Shown piece after piece: positions 34,878 to 44,098 of a DNA stretch of 64,000 nt (position 1 is the first letter of the stretch; each line of letters starts with the position of its first letter). Location: NCBI RefSeq assembly GCF_001984215.1, contig NZ_CP019420.1, positions 3,596,001 through 3,660,000 on the forward strand. The letters are read 5' to 3'. A program made the position numbers and the translations under genes. The notes beneath the pieces are model-generated. The model was given only the letters and a program-made list of their open reading frames with translations. It was not told where the DNA came from and searched no databases. The stretch is from Mycobacterium sp. MS1601. Its GTDB lineage: Bacteria; Actinomycetota; Actinomycetes; Mycobacteriales; Mycobacteriaceae.

Positions 34878-34897
34878 TGATACCGGAAGCGGTATCA
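34878..34897. promoter_or_regulatory. TGATACC-N6-GGTATCA inverted repeat between Rv1075c-type gene and lipU
   Basis: A perfect 7-bp inverted repeat with a 6-base spacer lies 67 bases upstream of the GDSL hydrolase start and 90 bases upstream of lipU. It is well placed to regulate both divergent hydrolase genes. No regulator gene is adjacent, so the binding protein is unknown. Confidence 0.45.
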
Positions 34898-34986
34898 AAT
34901 CCATCTTTCCCGGCGTTATACAGATCACAGATGTCAAGCTGTACAGCCATGGCACACCGCTACAACGTCGTAGGGGAGGGTTTGAA

Positions 34987-36039
34987 ATGACCGCGGCAAG
35001 CAAAGTCTTCAGTGAGCCACGTGTTTCGCTGAGCCAATCCGGCGCGCGCCGGTATCGCAAATTCCCTGTCAGTGACGGTGCGCCGGTCGAGGTCGTCGAG
35101 GCCAACACCAGTCTCCGCGCCCGGCTGTTGTCTCTGACCTGCCGGATGACGATCAGGCCCACCCTCGCGGTCGCCAGTTATGTCCCCAACCTGCCGTGGC
35201 CGTTCGGCATCGTCGACTTCGCGTCGCGTGCCCTGCTTCCGCAGGCAGGCACAGTGCGGGCCACCATCGGATTGCCCAACGCCGATGCCCAGTTGGTCCG
35301 AGCGCCCGGGGTGTTGCCCGCCGACGGCAAGCGCCGCATCGTGCTCTACATGCACGGTGGAGCGTTCCTGACCTGCGGGGTGAACTCGCACAACCGCATC
35401 GTCACCACGCTGTCCACCGCGGCGGATGCCCCGGTGCTGGTGGTGAACTACCGGATGATCCCCAAGCACACTGTGGGGCAGGCAATCGACGACTGCCGCG
35501 ACGCCTACGCGTGGCTGAGGCTGCGCGGGTACGGCCCGGACCAGATCGTGCTGGCCGGCGACTCGGCGGGCGGATACCTGGCGATGGCGCTGGCGCAGCG
35601 GCTCCAGGCCGAAGGTGAGAAACCAGCCGCGCTGGTGGCGATCTCGCCGCTGCTGCAGCTGGCCAAGGAGCCCAAGCAGGCTCACCCGAACATCCAGACC
35701 GACGCGATGTTCCCGCCCAAGGCGTTCGACGCCCTCGTCGGTCTGGTCGCCCGCGCCGCTGCCAAGCACCTGATCGACGGGGAGCCCGAGCAGATCTACG
35801 AGCCGCTGGACCACATCGAACCGGGACTGCCGAGCACCCTGATCCACGTGTCGGGGTCAGAGGTGCTGCTGCACGACGCCCGGCTGGCCGCACGCAGACT
35901 GGCGGCGGCGGGCGTACCCACCGAAGTGCGGGTGTGGCGTGGTCAGGTACACGACTTCCAGCTGTTCGCACCGCTGGTCCCGGAGGCTGCGAGATCACTG
36001 CGCCAGATCGGGGAGTACATCCGCGAGGCCACCGGATAG
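34987..36039 (+). CDS. lipU: hormone-sensitive-lipase-family esterase LipU
   Basis: A 350-residue alpha/beta hydrolase starting at the ATG behind GGGGAGGG. The oxyanion motif HGG is at residues 123-125 (YMHGGAF) and the nucleophile Ser193 lies in GDSAGG; the catalytic His is in GQVHDFQLF near the C-terminus. This is the hormone-sensitive lipase group (Lip family IV), which hydrolyses acyl esters. A 95-residue N-terminal cap precedes the core. It ends 31 bases before cysM2; order matches Rv1076-Rv1077. Confidence 0.9.
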   Translation: MTAASKVFSEPRVSLSQSGARRYRKFPVSDGAPVEVVEANTSLRARLLSLTCRMTIRPTLAVASYVPNLPWPFGIVDFASRALLPQAGTVRATIGLPNADAQLVRAPGVLPADGKRRIVLYMHGGAFLTCGVNSHNRIVTTLSTAADAPVLVVNYRMIPKHTVGQAIDDCRDAYAWLRLRGYGPDQIVLAGDSAGGYLAMALAQRLQAEGEKPAALVAISPLLQLAKEPKQAHPNIQTDAMFPPKAFDALVGLVARAAAKHLIDGEPEQIYEPLDHIEPGLPSTLIHVSGSEVLLHDARLAARRLAAAGVPTEVRVWRGQVHDFQLFAPLVPEAARSLRQIGEYIREATG

Positions 36040-36070
36040 CTCTCCTGGTGGGGTAGGCAAAGATGTACAT

Positions 36071-37465
36071 ATGCGTATCGCGCGGCACATCAGTGACTTG
36101 ATCGGCAACACCCCACTGGTCGAACTGACCTCGGTGGTTCCTGAGGGCGCGGGCAGAGTCGTCGCCAAGGTCGAGTACCTGAACCCCGGCGGCAGCTCCA
36201 AGGACCGCATCGCGGTCAAGATGATCGACGCCGCCGAGGCCGAGGGGTTGCTCAAGCCCGGCGGCACCATCGTCGAACCCACGTCGGGCAACACCGGCGT
36301 AGGACTGGCGCTGGTGGCTCAGCAGCGGGGTTACAAGTGCGTCTTCGTCTGCCCCGACAAGGTGAGCGAGGACAAGCGCAACGTGTTGCGTGCCTACGGC
36401 GCCGAGGTGGTGGTGTGCCCCACCGCGGTGGCGCCCGATGACCCGGCGTCGTATTACAGCGTCTCCAACCGGCTGGTACAAGAGATCGACGGCGCGTGGA
36501 AACCCGACCAGTACTCCAACCCGCACGGACCCGAAAGTCATTACGAGACAACCGGTCCCGAGATCTGGAATGACACCGACGGCACCATCACCCACTTCGT
36601 TGCGGGCGTCGGCACCGGGGGCACCATCACCGGGACGGGCCGATACCTCAAAGAGGTCTCCGGCGGCGCGGTCAAGATCGTCGGCGCCGATCCTGAGGGT
36701 TCGGTGTACTCCGGCGGCACGGGTCGCCCGTACCTCGTGGAGGGCGTGGGGGAGGATTTCTGGCCGTCGGCCTACGACCCGTCGATCCCGGACCAGATCA
36801 TCGCCGTGTCCGACGCCGACTCGTTCGACATGACGCGGCGACTCGCGCGCGAGGAGGCGCTGCTGGTCGGCGGTTCCTGTGGCATGGCGGTGGTGGCCGC
36901 CGTGGAGGTGGCCAAGCAGGCCGGGCCCGACTCGCTGGTGGTGGTGCTGTTGCCCGACGGCGGCCGCGGGTACATGTCGAAGATCTTCAACGACTCGTGG
37001 ATGTCGTCCTACGGTTTCCTGCGCAGTCGTCTCGACGGCTCCACCGAGGAGGTGACGGTGGGGGACCTGCTGCGCGGGAAGTCCGGTGCCTTGCCTGATC
37101 TGGTGCACACCCATCCGAGTGAGACCGTGCGTGACGCCATCGAGATCCTGCGCGAGTACGGGGTGTCCCAGATGCCGGTTGTGGGTGCCGAACCGCCGGT
37201 GATGGCCGGTGAGGTGGCGGGCAGTGTTTCCGAGCGTGAACTGCTCTCGGCGGTATTCGAGGGACGGGCCAAACTGGCCGACGCAGTTTCTCAGCACATG
37301 AGCCCCGCTTTGCCATTGGTGGGCGCCGGTGAACTGGTCAGTGCCGCCGCCAAAGATCTGCGCGAATGGGATGCGGTGATGGTGGTCGAAGACGGTAAAC
37401 CCGTTGGTGTGCTCACCCGCAGTGACCTGCTCGGATTCCTGTCGGACGGCCAATCCCGGCATTGA
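36071..37465 (+). CDS. cysM2: cystathionine beta-synthase (CysM2/Cbs)
   Basis: A 464-residue PLP enzyme that joins serine and homocysteine to cystathionine. The catalytic domain starts HISDLIGNTPLVEL; the PLP lysine is in NPGGSSKDRIA (about residue 44) and the phosphate loop is GTGGTITG. The C-terminal 130 residues form a CBS-domain pair (PSETVRDAIEILREYGVSQMPVV and AKDLREWDAVMVVEDGKPVGVLT). No heme-binding N-terminal extension is present, as in other bacterial forms. With metB nearby it gives reverse trans-sulfuration between methionine and cysteine. Confidence 0.93.
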   Translation: MRIARHISDLIGNTPLVELTSVVPEGAGRVVAKVEYLNPGGSSKDRIAVKMIDAAEAEGLLKPGGTIVEPTSGNTGVGLALVAQQRGYKCVFVCPDKVSEDKRNVLRAYGAEVVVCPTAVAPDDPASYYSVSNRLVQEIDGAWKPDQYSNPHGPESHYETTGPEIWNDTDGTITHFVAGVGTGGTITGTGRYLKEVSGGAVKIVGADPEGSVYSGGTGRPYLVEGVGEDFWPSAYDPSIPDQIIAVSDADSFDMTRRLAREEALLVGGSCGMAVVAAVEVAKQAGPDSLVVVLLPDGGRGYMSKIFNDSWMSSYGFLRSRLDGSTEEVTVGDLLRGKSGALPDLVHTHPSETVRDAIEILREYGVSQMPVVGAEPPVMAGEVAGSVSERELLSAVFEGRAKLADAVSQHMSPALPLVGAGELVSAAAKDLREWDAVMVVEDGKPVGVLTRSDLLGFLSDGQSRH

Positions 37466-37664
37466 TCCGGAATTAACTGCCAACAATCGGCAACATCGGT
37501 GTGGCAAAGAATGGTCCGGGTCCGACGGGACAGTGTGAATTCATTGCCGTCGGGTCAAATGTCGGTCCGATGAAGTTTGCATTTTGCATCGCTGTGGTGG
37601 GCGCTTCTCGGGTACTGTAAGGCCGCTTGAAAGCAGCCCGCGGTCCCCGTGAGTGGAAGGCGCC

Positions 37665-38336
37665 ATGACCGAACAACCGCCAGGTCCTCCGCCCGGCAAC
37701 TATCCGCCGCCGCAGGGTAGTTTTCCTCCGCCCGGCGGGTTCCCGCCTCCCGCCGGTGCCTTTCCGCCCCCTGGACAGTTCCCGCCTGGTTTTTACCCGC
37801 CGCCCGGGTACCTACCGCCCGGATATCCGCACGGCGGCATCGGTGCGCTGCCGACGGCGGCCTACACGCCGTGGATCACCCGGGTGCTGGCATTCCTCAT
37901 CGACTACATCCCGTACGTCATCATCATCGGGATCGGATGGGGATTCCTGATGGGAACCCAAGAGTGCGTTGACTTCTCGGACACCGACCTCGGTGAGATC
38001 CTGGGGGAGTCGTACAACGCCCAGGTGTGCGGGGCGTCCACCATCGGTCAGACGGCGGTCACCCTGGCTGGTCTGCTGGGGCTGACGTACGTGCTGTGGA
38101 ACTACGGCTATCGGCAGGGCAGCACCGGGTCGAGCATCGGCAAGTCGATCATGAAGTTCAAAGTCGTCAGCGAGAAGACCGGCCAGCCGTTGGGATTCGG
38201 CCTCTCCATCGTCCGGCAGCTGGCCCACTTGGTGGACTCGTTGCTCTGTGGCATCGGCTACCTCTTCCCGTTGTGGGACAACAAGCGTCAGACGCTGGCC
38301 GACAAGATCATGACCACCGTCTGCCTGCCGATCTGA
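37665..38336 (+). CDS. pra: Pro-rich antigen homologue Pra, RDD-family membrane protein
   Basis: A 223-residue protein. The first 60 residues are Pro/Gly-rich repeats (FPPPGGFPPPAGAFPPPG). An RDD domain follows, opening YTPWITRVLAFLIDYIPYV, with about three membrane helices, a Cys-containing extracellular loop, the GSSIGKSIMKFKVV segment and a final helix. It corresponds by position to Rv1078. A second gene of the same architecture follows 50 bases later. Function unknown; homologues are cell-surface antigens. Confidence 0.87.
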   Translation: MTEQPPGPPPGNYPPPQGSFPPPGGFPPPAGAFPPPGQFPPGFYPPPGYLPPGYPHGGIGALPTAAYTPWITRVLAFLIDYIPYVIIIGIGWGFLMGTQECVDFSDTDLGEILGESYNAQVCGASTIGQTAVTLAGLLGLTYVLWNYGYRQGSTGSSIGKSIMKFKVVSEKTGQPLGFGLSIVRQLAHLVDSLLCGIGYLFPLWDNKRQTLADKIMTTVCLPI

Positions 38337-38386
38337 TTCCTCGGCATATCTGTCCGTCCGAACATCGTCTGAGTCAAGGAGCGATC

Positions 38387-38992
38387 ATGACCGAATATCC
38401 GCCCCCGCCTCCGCCCGGGAATTACCCGCCCCCGCCGCCGGGTAACTACCCGCCGCCACCACCGCCGGGTGCCGGCTACGGACCGCCGCCCGGGGTCCCT
38501 CCGGTTTTGCCGAAGGAGGCCTACACCCCGTGGTTCACCCGCGTGCTGGCGTGGCTGATCGACTGGGTGATCGTGGCGGTCCCCGTCGGCATCGCCCAGG
38601 GCATTGCCATCGCCACCGGTGAGAATCAGTGCACCACCGACACCTCCGACGGCTACAGCGCGTACTGCACGTCCGAACCGTCGGCCGTGGGCATCATCAT
38701 CCTCGCGGTGGTGAGCCTGGCAGCGCTGGCCTTCGTGATCTGGAACTACGGCTACCGTCAGGGCACCACCGGCTCCACCATCGGCAAGTCGGTGATGAAG
38801 TTCAAGGTTGTCAGTGAGAAGACCTGGCAGCCCATCGGATTCGGGCTCTCCATCGTGCGGCAGATCGCGCACGTGGTCGACGGCCTGGTGTGCTATCTCG
38901 GTTACCTGTGGCCGCTGTGGGACGGTAAGCGGCAGACCTTCGCCGACAAGATCATGACCACTGTCTGCGTGCCCAGCCAGCCCGGTCAGTAA
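38387..38992 (+). CDS. second Pra-like RDD-family membrane protein
   Basis: A 201-residue protein behind AAGGAGCG. The Pro-rich N-terminus is shorter (about 45 residues) and more regular (PPPPPGNYPPPPPGNY). The RDD domain then aligns throughout with the upstream protein: AYTPWFTRVLAWLIDWVIV, WNYGYRQGTTGSTIGKSVMKFKVVSEKTWQP and GFGLSIVRQIAHVVDGL. The loop cysteines are conserved. It is a tandem duplicate of pra; the H37Rv locus, as I recall, has one copy. Confidence 0.87.
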   Translation: MTEYPPPPPPGNYPPPPPGNYPPPPPPGAGYGPPPGVPPVLPKEAYTPWFTRVLAWLIDWVIVAVPVGIAQGIAIATGENQCTTDTSDGYSAYCTSEPSAVGIIILAVVSLAALAFVIWNYGYRQGTTGSTIGKSVMKFKVVSEKTWQPIGFGLSIVRQIAHVVDGLVCYLGYLWPLWDGKRQTFADKIMTTVCVPSQPGQ

Positions 38993-39041
38993 AGAGGTCC
39001 CTGCGGGATCCGGCCTTGCTGCGTTGATTACGCTCGGTCAA

Positions 39042-40217
39042 ATGAGCGAGCAGCGCAGCAAGGCCGACGCCCACCGCTGGCAGGGGCTGGCCACCAAGGC
39101 CATCCACGCCGGCTACCGCCCCGACCCCGCCACCGGGGCCGTCAACGCACCCATCTACGCCAGTTCGACCTTCGCCCAGGACGGCGTGGGTGGCCTGCGG
39201 GGCGGGTTCGAATACGCACGCACAGGCAATCCGACCCGCCAGGCTCTCGAGGCGTCGCTGGCCGCCGTCGAGGACGGCACCTACGGTCGGGCGTTCAGTT
39301 CCGGCATGGCGGCCACCGACTGCGCACTGCGCGCCGTGCTGCGCCCGGGTGATCACATCGTCATTCCCGACGACGCCTACGGTGGCACCTTCCGGCTGAT
39401 CGACAAGGTCTTCGCCCATTGGGGCGTCACGCACACCCCGGTGCCACTGGGTGATCTCGACGCCGTCCGAGCCGCCTGCGCCCCGAACACAAAACTGATC
39501 TGGGTGGAGACGCCCACCAACCCGTTGCTGTCCATCGCCGATATCGCCGGGATCGTCGACGTGGCCGCGGGCGTGAAGGCAAAGGTGTTGGTGGACAACA
39601 CCTTTGCCTCACCTGCTCTGCAGCAACCGCTGAATCTCGGCGCCGACATCGTGTTGCATTCCACCACCAAGTACATCGGCGGGCACTCCGACGTGGTGGG
39701 CGGCGCGTTGGTGACCAACTCCGAGGAACTCGACGCAGACTTTGCGTTTCTGCAGAACGGAGCCGGAGCCGTTCCGGGGCCCTTTGACGCTTACCTGACC
39801 ATGCGTGGGCTCAAGACCCTGGCCCTGCGAATGCAGCGGCACAGCGAAAACGCTTCCGCTGTTGCAGAATTCCTGCACGAGCACCCAGCCGTCAGCACCG
39901 TTTTGTACCCGGGTCTGTCCAGCCACCCCGGCCATGACGTGGCAGCCAGGCAGATGACTGGGTTCGGCGGGATGGTGTCGGTACGCATGCGCGGCGGAAT
40001 CGACGCGGCGCGGGACCTGTGCGCCAGCACCGAGATCTTCATCCTCGCGGAATCACTGGGTGGGGTGGAATCGTTGATCGAGCACCCCGGTGCCATGACA
40101 CACGCCTCCACTGCAGGATCGCAGCTCGAGGTTCCCGCGGATCTGGTTCGGTTGTCGGTCGGGATCGAGGAGATCGCCGACCTGATCGGAGATCTGGAGC
40201 AGGCGCTGAGCCGTTAG
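39042..40217 (+). CDS. metB: cystathionine gamma-synthase MetB
   Basis: A 391-residue Cys/Met-metabolism PLP enzyme starting at [10 protein letters not shown]. The PLP lysine is in [15 protein letters not shown] (about residue 207). Other motifs are YARTGNPTR (tetramer PLP contact), [10 protein letters not shown] and VETPTNPLL. It makes cystathionine from an O-acyl-homoserine and cysteine, feeding methionine synthesis, complementing the cystathionine beta-synthase two genes upstream. Its stop overlaps the convergent greA stop by four bases. Confidence 0.92.
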   Translation: MSEQRSKADAHRWQGLATKAIHAGYRPDPATGAVNAPIYASSTFAQDGVGGLRGGFEYARTGNPTRQALEASLAAVEDGTYGRAFSSGMAATDCALRAVLRPGDHIVIPDDAYGGTFRLIDKVFAHWGVTHTPVPLGDLDAVRAACAPNTKLIWVETPTNPLLSIADIAGIVDVAAGVKAKVLVDNTFASPALQQPLNLGADIVLHSTTKYIGGHSDVVGGALVTNSEELDADFAFLQNGAGAVPGPFDAYLTMRGLKTLALRMQRHSENASAVAEFLHEHPAVSTVLYPGLSSHPGHDVAARQMTGFGGMVSVRMRGGIDAARDLCASTEIFILAESLGGVESLIEHPGAMTHASTAGSQLEVPADLVRLSVGIEEIADLIGDLEQALSR

Positions 40218-40708
40218 GCGTGATACGGCTCGGCGCTGACCAGCGTCACCTTCACCGTGTTGCCGTTGGGCACGGTGTAGGTGCGGGTCTCGCCGACCTT
40301 GGCGTCGATGAGGGCGCCGCCCAGCGGTGAGTTGGGCGAGTACACCTCGAGCTTGCCGTCCTGAACGGCCTGCTCACGAGTGCCGATGAGGAACGTCTCG
40401 GTGTCCGATTCGTCGCCGTCGTAGTAGACCTTGACCACGGAACCCGGCAGCGCGATACCGGACTGCTTGGGAGCCTCGCCGACCTTGGCGTTGTTCAGCA
40501 GCTCCTGCAGCTGCCGGATACGCGCTTCTTCTTGGCCCTGCTGCTCGCGGGCGGCGTGGTAACCGCCGTTCTCACGCAGGTCACCCTCTTCGCGGCGGTC
40601 GTTGATCTCGGCGGCGATGACGGGCCGGTTGGCGATCAGCTGGTCCAGTTCGGCCTTGAGCCGGTCATAGGACTCCTGAGTGAGCCAAGTCACCTGGGTA
40701 TCAGTCAT
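40214..40708 (-). CDS. greA: transcription elongation factor GreA
   Basis: A 164-residue protein with the GreA N-terminal coiled coil (about residues 10-75: [16 protein letters not shown] and [16 protein letters not shown], the tip carrying the acidic Asp/Glu pair) and the C-terminal FKBP-like domain ([17 protein letters not shown]). It stimulates transcript cleavage by RNA polymerase. The start is the ATG behind ACAGGAGCG. The 230-base region upstream contains alternative inverted repeats. Confidence 0.93.
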   Translation of the reverse strand: MTDTQVTWLTQESYDRLKAELDQLIANRPVIAAEINDRREEGDLRENGGYHAAREQQGQEEARIRQLQELLNNAKVGEAPKQSGIALPGSVVKVYYDGDESDTETFLIGTREQAVQDGKLEVYSPNSPLGGALIDAKVGETRTYTVPNGNTVKVTLVSAEPYHA

Positions 40709-40803
40709 CTCGCGCTCCTGTCATGTGTGTGGTCCGCGATGTCCGCGTTGGGCAGTCTGTGACGGCCGGTGCCGGGAGAGGCTGCCAAGATAGCGGTAGC
40801 CGC

Positions 40804-40875
40804 GTGTATTGCCATCCCACAGCCACGGTGCACGCGCTATAGACGCAATACACGGTCCCAGCAGGAACCGTGTAT
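40804..40875 (-). promoter_or_regulatory. mutually exclusive inverted repeats upstream of greA
   Basis: On the minus strand the order is ATACACGGT (40875-40867), ACCGTGTATTGC (40856-40845), GCAATACAC (40812-40804). The middle segment can pair with the first (9 bp) or the third (9 bp), not both. The arrangement lies 96-167 bases upstream of greA. It could be an RNA switch if transcribed, or a pair of operator sites; TATCTT near 40790 is a possible -10 element that would place it upstream of transcription. Confidence 0.4.
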
Positions 40876-40940
40876 CAACCGAGCATACCACCGGCGGGCC
40901 GGCCGATTTTCATGTTTTGGACGTCTGCAGTTGGGTTTGT

Positions 40941-41375
40941 TCAGGGCGCGATCAGATAGTCGGGGACGTTGGTGCCGCACCCGTAGACGTCCCCGACCGC
41001 GGGCGGTCTGCTGGTCTTCACCAGACCTGTGACCTGCACAGTCGTGTCGGAAGACGGAGGTACCAGCAGCTCACGCCTGCCCGTCTCGCTGCCATCGCGG
41101 GAGCGGCCCCTGATGATGCACACGGCGGCTTGGTCGGGGTCTGACCGGGTGACGTTGAAGGTCACCTCCACCGTCTGATCGTCGATCAGTCGGTAGGCCA
41201 CCATTTCGCCCTTGACGTCGGATTCGTTGATCCGCTGATAGCCGATCACCGCCGCGACTGCGCCGATCGTCACCACCAGCACGGCCAGGACGACCGCCAG
41301 CCAGCGGCCGGACCGCCGTGACATGCGCTGACGCCCGTAACGGTCTTCCGGTCGGAGCAGTTGGCCGTCGGCCAT
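40941..41375 (-). CDS. DUF4307 membrane protein (Rv1081c type)
   Basis: A 144-residue protein with a basic N-terminus (RYGRQRMSRRSGR), one transmembrane helix (about residues 26-47) and a predicted extracellular beta-rich domain containing VEVTFNVTRSDPDQAAVC and a second Cys near residue 131, matching DUF4307. Function unknown. It lies upstream of greA in the same direction, separated by 232 bases, as in H37Rv, and is divergent from mca. Confidence 0.83.
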   Translation of the reverse strand: MADGQLLRPEDRYGRQRMSRRSGRWLAVVLAVLVVTIGAVAAVIGYQRINESDVKGEMVAYRLIDDQTVEVTFNVTRSDPDQAAVCIIRGRSRDGSETGRRELLVPPSSDTTVQVTGLVKTSRPPAVGDVYGCGTNVPDYLIAP

Positions 41376-41493
41376 CAGTGGATCACCGTGCTTTCGGGTC
41401 CCGACCCATGGAATGCGACGATCGGGATGGAAGTATTAAGAAGGAGTGCCGATCGTATCGGCCCCCGGACAAACAGCGAGACGAAGGCGAACG

Positions 41494-42360
41494 GTGACCC
41501 AACTGCGGCTGATGGCGGTGCATGCGCATCCGGACGACGAGTCCTCCAAGGGCGCCGCGACGATGGCCAAGTACGCGGCCGCCGGCCACCGTGTCATGGT
41601 GGTTTCGCTGACCGGCGGCGAACGCGGCGACATCCTGAACCCGGCGATGGACCTGCCGGACGTGCATGGACGCATCCATGAGATTCGCCGTGACGAGATG
41701 GCGCGGGCAGCCGAGATCCTGGGCGTCGAGCACGAGTGGCTCGGTTTCATCGACTCCGGGCTGCCCGAGGGCGATCCGTTGCCGCCGCTGCCCGAGGACG
41801 CGTTTGCCTTGGTGCCGCTGGAACAACCGGTGAGCAAGCTGGTGCGGCTGATCCGTGAGTTCAAGCCGCACGTGATGACCACCTACGACGAGAACGGTGG
41901 CTACCCACACCCGGACCACATCCGCTGCCATGAGGTGTCGGTGGCGGCCTACGAGGCGGCGGGCGATTTCTACCTGTATCCCGACGCGGGCCGGCCGTGG
42001 GATGTCTCCAAGCTGTACTACAACCACGGCTTCCTGCGGCAACGTATGCAGGTGCTGCAGGACGAGTTCGCCAACCACGGCCAGGAGGGTCCGTTCGCCA
42101 AGTGGCTGGAGAACTGGGATCCCGAGGACGATCTGCTGGCCAAGCGGGTCACCACTCGCATCGAGTGCTCCGACTACTTCGAGCAGCGCGACAAGGCGCT
42201 GTTGGCACATGCCACGCAGATCGACCCCAACAGCTTCTTCTTCACGACGCCCATGGAATGGCAGAAACGGCTGTGGCCCACCGAGGAGTACGAGCTGGCT
42301 CGTTCCCGGGTGCCGGTGACCTTGCCCGAGGATGATCTGTTCGCCGGGATCACGCTGTGA
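41494..42360 (+). CDS. mca: mycothiol conjugate amidase Mca
   Basis: A 288-residue zinc hydrolase starting at the GTG of [16 protein letters not shown]. The motif AHPDDE gives His12, Asp14 and Asp15 as metal and catalytic residues, and the later [11 protein letters not shown] supplies the third zinc ligand. It cleaves mycothiol S-conjugates to mercapturates and glucosaminyl-inositol, a detoxification route specific to actinobacteria. Its stop overlaps the GTG of the following small membrane protein (GTGA). Confidence 0.93.
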   Translation: MTQLRLMAVHAHPDDESSKGAATMAKYAAAGHRVMVVSLTGGERGDILNPAMDLPDVHGRIHEIRRDEMARAAEILGVEHEWLGFIDSGLPEGDPLPPLPEDAFALVPLEQPVSKLVRLIREFKPHVMTTYDENGGYPHPDHIRCHEVSVAAYEAAGDFYLYPDAGRPWDVSKLYYNHGFLRQRMQVLQDEFANHGQEGPFAKWLENWDPEDDLLAKRVTTRIECSDYFEQRDKALLAHATQIDPNSFFFTTPMEWQKRLWPTEEYELARSRVPVTLPEDDLFAGITL

Positions 42361-42617
42361 ACGAGCTCGTGATCTGGCTGGCCGAGGAGGGGCCTCGCAA
42401 CACCGGACCCGAGTTCGGCAAGGCCAGCCCGTTCGGCCTGCTGGTGGTGGTGCTGCTGTTGATCGGCACCTTCGCGTTGGTGTGGTCGATGAACCGGCAT
42501 CTCAAGCGGCTGCCCGAGTCGTTCGATCCTGAGCATCCCGAAGCCGATCAGGCCGTTGACGAGGGCACCGTGGAGGCCGACTCCGCAGCCCCGCCGCGCG
42601 AGCCCGGCGGTCAATAG
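42357..42617 (+). CDS. small single-helix membrane protein (Rv1083 type)
   Basis: An 86-residue protein translationally coupled to mca (GTGA overlap). The short N-terminus [20 protein letters not shown] is followed by one transmembrane helix (about residues 26-44) and an acidic, Pro-rich tail. Position and layout match Rv1083. A membrane anchor or export accessory role beside mca can be imagined but nothing in the sequence shows it. Confidence 0.8.
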   Translation: MNELVIWLAEEGPRNTGPEFGKASPFGLLVVVLLLIGTFALVWSMNRHLKRLPESFDPEHPEADQAVDEGTVEADSAAPPREPGGQ

Positions 42618-42761
42618 GGTCGATCCCGGCAACTGCTCTGGGCTGTGGCCTGTGAGCCGGGCCCGACGCCGCTCGAAGCGGCCAGGCAGGTGGGCACAGG
42701 GCGGTCACTTCGGAGGCGGAACTCGCTGCCGCCCTGGGTGTGTCCGTGTAGCGTGCCGCAG

Positions 42762-43130
42762 ATGAGCCTCGATCCCGCAGCCCTGGTCCAGCGTTATCTC
42801 GACACCGTCGTGACGGGATCCGCCGAGGACGTCGCCGCCCTGTACGCCGACGATGCCACGGTGGAGGACCCGGTGGGTGGCGGCGAGGTACACATCGGCA
42901 GGAAGGCCATCGCGGGGTTCTACGGGTTGACGGCCAACGCCGACGTGGCCACCGAGTTGCTGCAGTTGCGGGTCGGCGGGCACGAGGCGGCGTTTGTCTT
43001 TGCGATCACCGTGACCATGGGAGACACCAAGATTCGCATAGAGCCCATCGAGGTCATGACATTCAACGGGGTCGGCGAGATCACGTCGATGAAGGCGTAC
43101 TGGGGCCCGTCGGACATGAAGCAGTTGTAG
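42762..43130 (+). CDS. SnoaL/NTF2-like, steroid delta-isomerase-like protein
   Basis: A 122-residue protein starting MSLDPAALVQRYLDTV. Its length and pattern (YADDATVEDPVGGGEVHIGRKAI, then a run of beta strands) match the NTF2-like ketosteroid isomerase superfamily. An Asp at about position 35 (in DATVEDPVG) is placed like the isomerase's active-site region. It occupies the slot where H37Rv has Rv1084, a much larger protein, so the locus differs here. Substrate unknown. Confidence 0.82.
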   Translation: MSLDPAALVQRYLDTVVTGSAEDVAALYADDATVEDPVGGGEVHIGRKAIAGFYGLTANADVATELLQLRVGGHEAAFVFAITVTMGDTKIRIEPIEVMTFNGVGEITSMKAYWGPSDMKQL

Positions 43131-43134
43131 GTCC

Positions 43135-43860
43135 TCAGAAGACGGCGAACCACATCGCGATGTAGTGGCAGATGGCGGCGACGGCGGTGCACGCGTGGAA
43201 GAACTCGTGGTGCCCGAACGTCGTCGGCCACGGGTTGGGCCATTTCAGTGCGTACAGCACACCACCGATGCTGTAGAACGCGCCGCCGACGATCAGCAGC
43301 ACCACCGCTGCCACCCCGGCGCCGTGCATGATCGGGCCGATGAACCAGGCCGCCACCCAGCCCAGCAGGATGTAGAGGGGCACACCCAGCCAGCGCGGCG
43401 CCGACGGCCAGAACATCTTGAGGGCCACTCCGGCCAGCGCTCCGCTCCAGACGATCCAGAGCAGCATCACGCCGTCCTGTTCCGGCAGCGCCAGCACCGC
43501 AAACGGTGTGTAGCTACCGGCGATGAAGACGAAGATCATCGAATGATCGGCGCGCTTCATCCACTTACGGGCATCTGCGGAATGCCAGTGCACGCGGTGG
43601 TAGGTGGCGCTCACGGCGAACATCGCAACGATGGTCAGGGTGTATACCAGCGTGGCTATCCCGGCTCGGGTGGATTCCACTGCCCAGGACACCGACACCA
43701 GCGCGGCACCGCAGAAGACTGCGACGACGGCGGAGTAAAGATGGATCCAACCGCGGGCGCGTGGTTTGCCGAGGATCTCTGCAACACCGTCGGCAATGGC
43801 TTCGGGGAAATCCTCGGCGGAGTGCCGCCGCGGATCTTCGGTGCCGATCGATGCCGACAT
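43135..43860 (-). CDS. hemolysin III/PAQR-family membrane protein (Rv1085c type)
   Basis: A 241-residue protein starting at the ATG behind GGAGGTG. It has seven hydrophobic helices from about residue 40. The family metal-site residues are visible: [11 protein letters not shown] (Ser and His in the first cluster) and the C-terminal [17 protein letters not shown]. Such proteins belong to the PAQR/hemolysin III group with a putative zinc centre. It converges on the SnoaL-like gene with 4 bases between stops and is divergent from the prenyl synthase. Confidence 0.87.
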   Translation of the reverse strand: MSASIGTEDPRRHSAEDFPEAIADGVAEILGKPRARGWIHLYSAVVAVFCGAALVSVSWAVESTRAGIATLVYTLTIVAMFAVSATYHRVHWHSADARKWMKRADHSMIFVFIAGSYTPFAVLALPEQDGVMLLWIVWSGALAGVALKMFWPSAPRWLGVPLYILLGWVAAWFIGPIMHGAGVAAVVLLIVGGAFYSIGGVLYALKWPNPWPTTFGHHEFFHACTAVAAICHYIAMWFAVF

Positions 43861-44098
43861 GTCACCTCCATAGCGGCCGAGACGGACCTGGCCTGATCGC
43901 CACATTAGTCGGCGGCACTGGCGGATTCCATGGCCCGCTGCTGTGGCGGTGGGCACGGCACTGCGAGCTGGCGGTCTCATGTTCAGGGTCGGCGGATTAA
44001 GGCTCGCCGGTGCCGTAGTTTTGGTAGGTGCACAGTTACATCTGCACTTCCGACGAAGCACCTGCACTCCCGACGACAGCGACGAAACCGGTAGCTCC

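Noticed and set aside
37680..37840. Regular CCGCC-rich repeats that could be taken for a DNA repeat array
   Set aside because: They encode the Pro/Gly-rich N-terminus of Pra in the correct frame, so the repetition is at protein level.
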